Below, piece after piece: positions 39,441-49,121 of a stretch of 64,000 nucleotides of DNA (its first letter is position 1; each line of letters starts with the position of its first letter). The translations under genes and the position numbers were made by a program. The DNA is from Mercurialis annua. Its lineage: Eukaryota; Streptophyta; Magnoliopsida; Malpighiales; Euphorbiaceae. Under the pieces are notes generated by a model. It was not told the DNA's origin and ran no database searches. It worked only from the letters and a program-made list of their open reading frames with translations. The stretch lies in the NCBI RefSeq assembly GCF_937616625.2, contig NC_065572.1, forward strand, positions 44,047,653 to 44,111,652, in the 5' to 3' direction.

Positions 39441-40510
39441 ACACTTTGTGCAATATAACCTAACTATGCTTAGGTAACCGGAACGACGGGTTATAGAGAC
39501 TTGAAACACGACATACTAATCTAGCGTAACTTTTCACGCACACTTTGCGTCATATAACCAAACCATGCTTAGGTAATCTAAACAACGCGTTAAAGAGAAT
39601 TGAGAGGCGACATACTATTCTATCGTAACTTTTCACGCACACTTTGCGTAATATAACCTAACCATGCTTAGGTAATTGGAACGACGCGTTAAATAGACTT
39701 GAGACGCGACATGCAAAGGTATTGTTACTTTTCACGCACACTTTCATAAAGTAACATAACCATTCTTAGGTAATCGGTACAACGCGTTAAAGAGAATTGA
39801 GACGCGACATACTAATTAGCGTCACTTTCCACGCACACTTTGTGTAAAATAACCTAACCATGCTTAGGTAATCGGAACGACATGTAAAAGTGTAATACCA
39901 CAAAAGATTTAATTATCTAATAGGACCACGTGTCCAGTTTTTAGTGGTCGGGTTGGAAATATCGGAGGAATTTCAGAGAAAGTTAATAAATAAGTCCAAG
40001 TAGGTCGGGCTCGGGGAAAGTAATTATGTGGAATTTAATATCGTATTCCAATTCTAAAGTTGGAATTTAAATTAAAAGGAAAAATGTCAAGAAAAGTCCC
40101 AAACTAGAGTTCAGGGACTAAAGTGGTAATTTAACCAGTTAAGTCCCAAAGAGGGAAATTATTTCGCTAAGGTCCGCGAAATGCTTTATAGTAATATTGG
40201 TAAAATTTCCAGGTCAATCGGAGACCTTTTAAAATTTGGACGCGGATGCGATTGGACTAAATTGTAACTTTGAAAAGTTCAAGGACCGAAGTGCAAACTA
40301 GCCAATTAAATCTTGAGAATAGTAATTAAAAGATTATGGACGGGAAAATATTAATATTGAGATTCGTATTGTTTATTGGATATAAATAATACGTATACGT
40401 TATGATTAAAGTGTTGATTTAGTTATGGACGAAATTGAACAAAAAGAAAGTTTAAAGAACATACTGTATTCATTAAAGAAAACAAGGATTAAAGTGTTCC
40501 TTTAGCCAAA

Positions 40511-40520
40511 CTATATAAGG
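40511..40520 (+). promoter_or_regulatory. Probable TATA box in the duplicated LTR
   Basis: CTATATAAGG, identical to the motif at 13341 and in the same context. The downstream half of this LTR is missing, so any transcript would run into 41362 and beyond. Confidence 0.5.
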
Positions 40521-40914
40521 AAATGAAATATGAATGAATGATCAGGAGAAGGATCCAGAGGATTCAAGCTTAATCGTTCCTTTTACGTTTCTCACCGTCG
40601 CTCGCTTGCCGTTTCGCCGTTCGGCGTCCGTTTCAGACGATTTTTGCGGCAAACTCTTCGGAATTGAAAGCTCTATCAATCCTAAGCTTCATTTCAAGGT
40701 AATATTTCTAATTTGGGTGTTAAAATAGGAGGTTACGGGCTGTTTTGATGAAAAACGTTAGGTTCGAATCGAAACGCCAAAAACATGTCGTTTTTCATCA
40801 TTTTCGTATGGATTCTTGATGAGTTTTGAGTCTAGATGGATTGGGTATGTAATATAAGGAGTTTGGAGCGATTTGGGGCCTCGGAAATGGTCCAGAGACG
40901 TCAAAAACATCGTG

Positions 40915-41064
40915 GGCACGACGTGCACCACAAGAGTGCACGACGTGCACCACCAGAGGTGCACGACGTGCACCACAAGGGTGCACGACGTGCATAAGGA
41001 AAGGCACGACGTGCCCTTCATGAAAAATGAGGGGCACGACATGCCGAGCTAGCACGACGTGCCC
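40915..41064 (+). repeat. Array of CACGACGTGC dyads, copy 2 (expanded)
   Basis: Seven dyads of the form GCACG-A-CGTGC, two more than in the copy at 13746. The extra units have CACCACCAGAGGTG-type linkers. Because the two LTRs derive from one insertion, the array has gained or lost units since the duplication. Confidence 0.8.
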
Positions 41065-41361
41065 TACTTCGATCGTAACCTTCGGGGGACCTCCGGGAGC
41101 GAAAAATAGCTTCCGATACCATGAAATGGACATGGAACTTGACGTTTTGAGCTAGGTTTTTGGAATAAGCATATTAAGCAAGGCTTAATTGATTAGTTGA
41201 ACACCACTAATGGTATTAACCAAGTGTAAGAATGAGATTTGGTAATAGATATCAAGAAAGATACGTTTAGAATGCGACAACTTATGTTTTGCACTTTTGG
41301 TCATGTTTGGTGGTTAGAATAATCGTTAGAATGGATTCTTTAAGAATACGTTTTAATGATA

Positions 41362-42370
41362 ACCATTTACAATAATATTTTTATCCCTTTGTCTCTCGAT
41401 ATTCAGATTGAATATAAGGCATAGTCCTGTCATCCTTATAATATTCAATCATTAGTTTTTTGACTCTAAGTAGAGTGAAAATGATAACTCTTTATCAATT
41501 CATTTAGCATGGCCATGCATTTCCTTCAGTCTATCTTCTTCAAAGGGCCCATAGATATCTTACTCAAATAAATGAGGGACAAATTCCTTCTCAGTCACTC
41601 ACATTTCTCACATAGTTACTTTCATATCCAATGACAATCTATTACATTATCCTGTTAAAGATAATATAAGACTGTATCAAAATATGAAATAGCTATGTAG
41701 AAATCCATGATGATTTCAAGGTCAAAGGATTATACTAATAGAACTGTAATGAGAATTACTTATGACAGTGATCTATGTAGTATTCTCATAGTGGGTCATC
41801 CAGTGCCTTATTTCTCAAATAGCACCTATGATTTAACTTAATATCTCATATACATGATTAGTAAAACATAATCATCAGTCAACATCATACTAGTCTCAAT
41901 GTTTTATTTAGACTAGGGATAGATGGTATATAATTATTTTTAAAAAACTTAAGGGTTTTACTATCAAGTCACATACTTGATGACCTTAGAAAGAATTAAC
42001 CATTCAAGTATTTTAATCATTAATATAAAATGATAAAAACTGCCAATCAATAAATAACAAAATGATAAAGTCAAAACATGGTCAAACATGATTGACCTAG
42101 TGCATATCACTAACACATCGGATATTTTCCAAAACAATTTTGACATTCATAAACTTCAAACTTCCATCTACGATATCCGTGAAGATTTCAACTAATTCCG
42201 ACTTACCATTTGCTCACAATATAATTCCAAAGTTGCCCCCTTTTATTATGTTTTAACACTTAGTTAATTTTTCTAACAACACCATGTTTATTTTTCTTAA
42301 ATCTCATATATGCAACATCATTTATTTATTCTAATCATTTATGGGTTAATATTATTATAAATTGAGGTCC
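41362..42370. other. Unassigned AT-rich sequence, probably transposon-derived
   Basis: No satellite unit, no open frame with a recognisable product and no clear terminal repeats. The style of the sequence, read in reverse (a long stretch mentioning TGACCATGTTTTGAC and GAGACTAGTATGATGTTGAC), resembles non-coding parts of plant Ty1/copia elements, but this is an impression and not an alignment. Its left edge is the exact point where the duplicated LTR is cut. The right edge with the reversed LTR is not sharply defined. Confidence 0.35.
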
Positions 42371-43827
42371 GTTTTTATAGGCGAAGTAGCCTTCGCGACT
42401 TGATTCACAAATTTCCAGATTTTTATATTTTCAACACCTCACCTCTTTCAAACACCACAGCCCTATTCAATCATCCAATTTCTAATCCGACTATCACGTA
42501 TCACTCTCCGTATATCCCTTACGATATACTAATCAAGCTATCTCAAAAGCTATCCCTCAAAGGCCTTCGTATCTTAGTCTAAACATAGCACCATAAACTG
42601 TTTTTAACTTTCATTTTCTGCACTATATCAAATCAGTTTTAAACCTCATCAAAATGATTCTAATACCCGAAACAAATACGTCATTACCTATGCTTGATGT
42701 ACGTTCAAAATTCGACCTCCTATACGGGTCGGGGACTGTCCAAACAGTCCCCATATCGCTGCCATAACTGCTGCGAGTTGCAGCAGTTTGGCAACTATAT
42801 TGCTGCAATTTGCAGCAACGTTTTTGCTGCTGTTTACAGCAGCAAATGGCTGCCGTTCCGGTATCCCAACGCTCCCCCCGACACGCTAGATTTTACCTTT
42901 AACCAATCCCCTAAAACCTCTAGCCATAACTGCCCGCAAACCTCAGTTAACATCACGCAAAACTGCTGAAATTTATAGCAACATACAAAACAGAAAACAT
43001 ACACTTAAACCCAGCCAAAACAGCCTTAAATCTTAATCAAACTTAAAATAATTCATTACACCTTGAACCCCTTTCTTATTCGAACCCTTAGCTTCAGTAA
43101 TTACCCAAAAATAACTCAAAACATAGCTTAAAACTCAACTTAAGACATAATCAAAAAGATTGCAGCAACTATATATCAACTTGAACTCAGCAAAACACCA
43201 TCAAAACCATAATCAAAATCATAAATTAAGAGGATACCTTATTTCTTATTGAGTTAGCTATCCATAGAAATTAAAATTACTGAAAACGGAGGTCGGATCG
43301 CGGAGTTATGGACGCCGTCGTCTTTCGCGCGCACAAGACGATGAAGATGGCGATGGTTTCTTTTTGGTTTGCTGAGCTTCTATTTCTTTCCTTTATCTTA
43401 TTCTTGTCAAACCAAATCCTTAGCTCATAAGTTGAATATGTGATTTTATGGTTAAAAAACTATTTAGCTCAAAATGATTAAATTACACCTTAGCTCAAAT
43501 ACTTAATTCATCGTCACGTTTAATTTATAAAATGGTTTCGTAAATTTACGAAAGCGTGACGATAATTTATTTATCAATAAGTAATGAACTCCGCATTATT
43601 TATTTACTCGAATCAAATTAATTATTTATTTTTCTTACTCCGATAATTAAGTTCTGCTAAATTCCAATTTATGGCATAGTAATTAAATTATTATCTTGTG
43701 ATAATTTTATTAGACCGCTTCGGTCTAATTCTTATTTCTCGAATTTAATTCTGATGTCCTTGATTAAATTCTCGCATTTATGCCTCTTGGCACCTTACGT
43801 AGTACTTTAAAAGTACGGGGTATTACA
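42371..43827 (-). mobile_element. Partial reversed gypsy-type LTR
   Basis: On the minus strand it starts TGTAATACCCCGTACTTTTA at 43827, directly after a polypurine tract, so its 5' boundary is firm. The end with TGACA and a primer site is absent. Its first kilobase does not match the LTR at 47439-49121 or the one at 12735, although all start TGTAATA. It holds four perfect hairpins at 42731-42846 and a further one at 42381-42396 (GCGAAG/CTTCGC). The left limit is approximate. Frames of 60-90 codons inside it have no recognisable product. Confidence 0.7.
42731..42846 (-). other. Cluster of four perfect hairpins in the reversed LTR
   Basis: 42731-42752: GGGGACTGT/ACAGTCCCC, 9-bp arms. 42767-42787: ACTGCTGC/GCAGCAGT, 8-bp arms. 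42800-42818: TTGCTGCA/TGCAGCAA, 8-bp arms. 42823-42846: TTTGCTGCTGT/ACAGCAGCAAA, 11-bp arms with only two central bases. The last three share a GCTGC core. They lie ~0.98-1.1 kb from the LTR start, the same distance at which the LTR at 12735 has its CACGACGTGC dyads. Confidence 0.85.
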
Positions 43828-43862
43828 TTCTTCACCCTTTATAAGAATTCGTCCTCGAATTC
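43828..43862 (-). other. Polypurine tract and 3' internal end of a gypsy-type element
   Basis: On the minus strand a GAATTCGAGGACGAATTC motif is followed by AAAGGGTGAAGAA and then TGTAATACCCC. GAGGACGAATT close to a purine run is the familiar 3' end of plant chromovirus interiors and occurs again at 56844. A 15-base A run (43863-43877 on the plus strand) lies next to it. Confidence 0.75.
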
Positions 43863-46787
43863 AAAAAAAAAAAAAAACTTTCTGACTTACTTAAACTAAT
43901 ATCTTTACCATACTCCTTAATGGTTACACCATACTCGTCTTATGGTACTTATCGATACGTGGAATCGTTATTCCAATCCTTGTACCTCTGGTGCAATGAC
44001 ATTAACTATAAATGCCAGACCTTTCTTGATATCGTCTTTTACATCCATAGTATGTCTCGAAGTCACTTCTTATCGTCATCCTTTGATGGTCTTCTCTATT
44101 TACTTATCGTCAGTATAGTTTCCTAAACTTACATTACTTGAATTGCTTATTCAAAGTAATTGACTCACTTAAAATTATGCTAATCGTAATCATACATCAA
44201 TCATCTTATCGTTACTTTCATTTTTATGATGCTCCATCTCACTCTAATTGATTGTAGAGTAAGAAAATACCACGTCCTTACTACTAATCATTAATTTGTA
44301 TTGCTGGCTCGTTACCTCGTTGGCTTATTTCCTCGTTGAATCATCAACATCATGATCTTGTATCATGAGTGAAATCTCTTTTAGGCTTATCCTACATTCG
44401 TATCTATATCCTTTTTGAATTGGCATCCGTTTCTCATAACATTTGACTTTCCTTATACTTATGATTATATTCCTTACTTTCAAGATGTAGATCACTTTAG
44501 TAGCATATTCTTGTCAATGGCTACAAGTGTTATCTATACTGCTTTGATACATAGCTTGGTGTATCGTTATCCTTTTATATTCTTTAAACAATTCTTTATC
44601 TTATTGACCAATAGCCTTCATTAGACATTCTTTATCTAATGATACTTTACTTTATCTTGATCTTACTCTTCGCGTTGTTATACTTCTATATCATCAACCA
44701 TTTTGTGGTTCTTGAACTCTCTTGGTTCAATCCTTTATATAGTTCTTTAATCCTGAAGTGTATCAACTTTAACTAATTAAACTTGATTATCCTCTTAGCT
44801 ATCATTCGATAGATACTTTACTTCTTTTCATATATCCTTAACAACTTGTTCTACATTGGTTTATTAACTCGTAGATAACTTATACTTGGAGTTATAAAAG
44901 TAACGTCTTTATACTTCTATGATAACTCTTATTCCTTTCTCGTAATTTCCTTGAAACCAAACTCCTTACAAATATTTTTACTCCAAATTTTTATTTATCA
45001 TAACTCATCACTCCATTTCATACCTCTTAGTTCCATTCCTCATGACTATCTTTCTTGTGACTTTTGCCTCTTGCACTACATGCCTTTGTCTATTTCCTTC
45101 ATCGTTTACTCCGTTAAACCATTCTTACTTCTTTCAGTGTAAAACCTAAGTCCAATCTTATATTTGATCTTCGCAACCCTCTGCAATCTCAAGACGTTAT
45201 TAATTCCTTTCATTGTACTAGTTACTTCCTAATACAAACATCGTTGTCATTAAAGAAGTTTTCTGTTAATCTCTCAAGATTAACGTATTGATTATTAACA
45301 TTTATTGGGTTCATTATTCTTATCCAATGATCTTTGGACACTTAACTGCTTTTGGTAACAATCCAAGAATAGATATGTATCGTACTTCAATATACTTTTA
45401 CAAGTACAATCGATGTACTTGCAAATTTCCAAAATTACCTTATCCTTTATTGCTTCTTGTATCAATCTTTGATCCTTGCGCCTTTATTGGTTCTTATATC
45501 TTTCTTCCTCTTTGAATCTTAATGTAACTCAACTTTCCTCTATGTAACACTTGCTTCACTTATTTGTTTGAATAACTTACCGCAAAATTCCTTCCCGGTT
45601 ACTTTTGTTCTTAACACGTTACACATCTTAAGTGCTGGTTTATTCTATCTCTTGATTCCAGCTTATGAACCTTTAAACTTTATCTTCTAACATGCTCTTC
45701 TCCATCTCATTCATCTTATCCTTTGATAATCATTGCTTATGTTCTCGCTTAAAGATTATCAAGGGCATTTGTTAGCTTCTATACTAAACATAAGAATGTT
45801 CTAACCGGATAACATACTGCTTCGGGTTTACAGTTTCTTATCGTACCCCATGAAATTTCAGCAATCAATACCTTAATTTCCTCTAATCTTATATTTCACA
45901 CCACACATATCTTATACATCCTTTTATGTCTATAATCCATATATACTTCTCACAGTTTGTCCTCTAGATTGATCGTTATATAGACCTTCCGTCAATGCTC
46001 TTATAAAAACTACCGTTTAATTCTTCGTTTGACAATCGAACAGTTATCTCCTAAGTAACTTTCTTAGGAACATCATACTCCGATACTAAAATGATCCAAC
46101 GGTTCCATTAAAAGTTATCTTGGTTTTACTAAACTTGGCGATCTTCTAATATCGTGCAAAGCTCACGACATCCTTTCATATAGATAATCTTCTATCTTTA
46201 AGGTGTAAGTTATGAGTCGATTTGTATGTTCGACTCTCATCTTTCATACTTCTATTTATCTTATTGCACGGTGTCCTAATCACTTCGCTTAAGGATTAGG
46301 ACATCCTAGATCATCTTGTAATTGATTACATCATATGCTATTCGCGTACACATACGATCTTTTGATTGTATCTTCTTATACACTTCTCTTCTTATTTCGT
46401 AGTTTGACGCCCTCTATGTCTTGACTAAAAGGGCACTTACATTCTAACTCGTCGCTAATCAGATATGCATTACTATTCGAACACATGTGTTATTCTGACT
46501 GTAATGTAGCTCGCTCAATCAAGATTAACTACATATGCTGGAAGCATAAGTTCTATGTTCTCGCGATTATACGTATTCGTTATTCTCATGGCCTTGATCA
46601 CAGCTTACTCTCAAGCATTTCACTTCCGTAACAGAGTTTTGGTCTAGGTATACTCACATTAAAACAAATCTCTTGAAAACTCTTTTAGATAAAACAACTC
46701 ATTTTGAAATTTAAATCAAAATTCAGTTGAAATCTTAGCAAAATTGTGCACTAGGGTGATGACACCTCTTCCCAAAAAGTTTCCACT

Positions 46788-46877
46788 TCTCACCTCTTCG
46801 TCTGAGCATAATGCATATGATGCATGTCCTATTAATGCATGTATTGATATATGTAGTGATGCATTTCTATCAATGTC
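46788..46877 (-). other. 90-bp block conserved between two diverged retroelement interiors, copy 2
   Basis: Reverse-oriented partner of 15790-15879 with about three differences in 90 bases; the minus strand reads HDIDRNASLH to CSDEEVR. It is ~550 bases from the primer site, as in copy 1. Open frames on both strands follow from the same near-identity and do not by themselves show coding. Confidence 0.7.
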
Positions 46878-47422
46878 ATGGCGATTATCAATGATTATTA
46901 CGGGTCTAGGCACAATTATGCTTTCAAAATCGTTTAACAAATAACTTTAGAAAGTTATAAACTTTGCGGTTTGTAAGTTGTCTAGACCTTTAAACTATGT
47001 ATCCAGCAAGTTCTCCCACTTCTATAGCTTCATACTTCTTCCTCATACATATCTTGATGTCTTGATTGATCGACTTCAATAGCATGTCTCGCGTTATTCG
47101 ATGCTAACCACATACGTATTACTATCAAATCATAGCAATATAAAATATATTCTATTCATATGAGGCATTACATCTCCTTAAGGTTTCATCTAAATAAGCA
47201 TATCATGCAAGCACATCTTATCGGAAACAAAATATACGTATATATCTCGTATGTACGAGTCACAAGAAACAAACAAACATTTCACAAATCAATTTATCAT
47301 ACTTATCACAAAGCACATCATGCAGACGACTTGGATCAAACAAAACTCAACTCTATAGCTGCAGTAGTTCCTAGGTCACTTAACCAACAAAACACATATT
47401 AGTAGTGGTAACTGGACCAACT

Positions 47423-47434
47423 GCTCTGATACCA
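47423..47434 (-). other. Primer binding site, initiator tRNA-Met type (reverse)
   Basis: On the minus strand TGGTATCAGAGC lies four bases (ATTG) after the LTR end, the same spacer as at 15229. It fixes the orientation of the element as reverse. Confidence 0.92.
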
Positions 47435-47796
47435 CAATTCTCACGATCCAAATTATTGAGCCGTGACTGGCGCTAGGGAATGGGAGTGGTAGCTCCGAAA
47501 CTCGTAGCAAGCCTAAAACTACTATAAATTTTTCGCAAATAAAAACATAATATCATATATAAAACGCTTTTAAAGAAACTCTTTTAGATAATACAATTAT
47601 AGATATTAAACTTTTATATTAGAGTTTACATTCAAAATGATTGTTTGAAATCAAATCACAAATTTTGTACTAACACCTACTGACTACTGCAGCTCTAGCA
47701 ACTCATACTCTGTGCAAGTCAATCAACTTCTAGCACAACGAAGATGGTTTGTCTAATCCGACACTGTTTACCTGAAAAACATCAGAGTGAGGGGGT

Positions 47797-47816
47797 CAGT
47801 ATTTTGGGAAATACTG
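47797..47816 (-). other. LTR hairpin (reversed copy)
   Basis: CAGTATTT/AAATACTG around TGGG on the plus strand: the same perfect 8-bp stem as at 14852, beside GACCCCC on the minus strand. Preserved although the surrounding LTR has diverged. Confidence 0.7.
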
Positions 47817-47925
47817 AGTGAGTTTGCAAATTATTAACGGTATTATTAAAATTATAACATCGCATACTCAAAATATAATTCATTATTTTTCATTTTATAA
47901 CTATCATACTTAACCTCATCCGCTT

Positions 47926-48085
47926 GACATCGATAGCGAAGCCAACCAATGTATCCTATATGCCTGACATCGATAGCAAAGCCAACCGATGTATCCTATA
48001 TACCTGACATCGATAGCGAAGTCAACCGATGTATCATATATGCCTGACATCGATAGCAAAGCCAATTGATGTATCTGATTCAACT
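47926..48085 (-). repeat. Four 40-bp tandem repeats in the reversed LTR
   Basis: GACATCGATAGC(G/A)AAG..AACC(G/A)ATGTATC recurs at 47926, 47966, 48006 and 48046, exactly 40 bp apart. They are the reverse complement of the five units at 14465-14658. Confidence 0.92.
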
Positions 48086-49121
48086 CACACAAACCAATCG
48101 CATGTCTCATACATACCATAAACATCACCACAAGGTTGATATATCACAGCAATCAAACATAATAAAATCCCATACAAACAAATCATATAAATGCGATGTA
48201 TTTGACAGAAATACTTATCATATATGAAATTAGCTTTTATAAATAATACGCGAAAATAAAGTGCAACTCACCTGGATCGCTAATAATTCAAAATAATAAT
48301 AATAAATAAAATGTCGATCCTCGTCGAACTTACTTGGTTCGCCAAGTCCGTAACTCGATATTTCGTCCTATCTAATATAGAGTTCTATTGATAGAATTTC
48401 TAATAATAATTTCTATTTTAATTAACTTTGGTATTAATCAAAATCATATTTGATTAACCAAAACAATTTACTTCAAATAACTTAACATTTTAAGTTAACT
48501 TTAACTTGTTCAAAAATTGCTTTTCTAGCCCACTGCGGCTATCAAAACCGCTCTTCTAAAACCGCCCGTTTACCAAAAATATTTTACATTCCTGTAGTCC
48601 ATAATAACGTATAAAAATTTCCTCTTTATTTCATTTTTAGACTCGAACTTCATTCGACATCTCTAAGGTCTTCATTGTAGACGATCGAGTCTACTACGGA
48701 TGAGATGAAACAGATCTCCAAACAAAGATAAAACGAAGTTCTTCCCAATTTCACTAGACTTTTGAGGATGATTTGCATAACAATTTTTAGAGATTTGAAG
48801 AGTAATGTTGCGGCTAGGGTTTGATGGAATGAGGGAACTAAAATGGGTTTAAAAGAGGCTTTTAATAAGGAAAGGAAAATAACAAATCAAGCAGGGAAAA
48901 TAACACTGCATCCATGGAACTATTGGTCGCGAAGAAAAAGGAATTGCATGGGCCTTCATGGCCCATGCAAAGAAGAAGAAACAATGCTCTTGGGTCAATT
49001 AATATGGACCTAACCAAAAAATTAATTAAACCAAGAACTAAACCATAAATCTACACGTGAATTCAATTATTATAACCGAAACCCATTAAAAACTAAATAA
49101 AAACAAATAAGGGATATTACA

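Larger units (their letters stand above)
16671..39890 (-). repeat. Satellite satA, block V (reverse orientation, 23 kb)
   Basis: Uninterrupted reversed monomers apart from one insert (39356). Higher-order structure is clear from a rare variant, GACTTGTAAC, at 17171, 19001, 20320, 22179, 27043, 28873, 29847, 31959 and 33761. Spacings of 1830, 1859, 1830 and 1802 give a unit of ~18-19 monomers, with shortened (974, 1319), lengthened (2112) and much expanded (4864) intervals. The 4864 interval contains the 1131-bp triplication. Half monomers of ~50 bp with TAAGCATGGTAATC recur in fixed places in the unit. Copies at 22-28 kb look the most alike and may be the youngest. Frames of 60-90 codons on both strands follow the 33-codon period and are not genes. 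Confidence 0.95.
39891..41361 (+). mobile_element. Truncated duplicate of the gypsy-type LTR (first 1.47 kb)
   Basis: Matches 12735-14146 closely, beginning TGTAATACCAC and breaking off after AATGATA, where unrelated sequence starts. The satellite left of it is also the same as left of 12735 (both end GGAACGACATGTAAAAG). This shows one original insertion that was copied with its flank, not two insertions. Differences include a ~15-bp stretch present here near 40053 but missing from copy 1, and a longer CACGACGTGC array. The 40-bp repeats, hairpin, LTR end and primer site are lost. Confidence 0.92.
43828..47438 (-). mobile_element. 3.6-kb non-coding internal region of a gypsy-type derivative
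   Basis: Bounded on the minus strand by the primer site (47423-47434) and a polypurine tract (43828-43840), so it has the layout of a complete retrotransposon interior. Yet no protease, reverse transcriptase, integrase, gag or chromodomain motif is visible on either strand. It is AT-rich with only short frames. The first ~1.2 kb after the primer site aligns with 15229-16670. A bounded but gene-free interior fits a large retrotransposon derivative (LARD) that depends on proteins made elsewhere. The flanking LTRs do not match each other, so this copy is a recombinant or the product of later rearrangement. Confidence 0.7.
47439..49121 (-). mobile_element. Reversed gypsy-type LTR (1.68 kb), same family as 12735
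   Basis: Minus strand starts TGTAATATCCC at 49121 and ends near 47439 with ATCGTGAGA, where the expected TGACA has changed. It shares with the LTR at 12735 the near-terminal GGAGCTACCACTCCCATTCC, the CAGTATTT hairpin (47797-47816) and the 40-bp repeats. The first part of the LTR is different and ~0.8 kb shorter. A TATTAAAAG motif near 48862 on the minus strand could be the TATA element, and AAACCCTAGCCGC downstream of it is a typical leader. Its 5' end abuts the satB array, so this element entered satB DNA. Confidence 0.88.

Noticed and set aside
12735..41361. The LTRs at 12735 and 39891 as 5' and 3' LTRs of one 28-kb element
   Set aside because: Both are preceded by the same satellite variants and the same insert, and the sequence between them is satellite. 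They are duplicates of one insertion.
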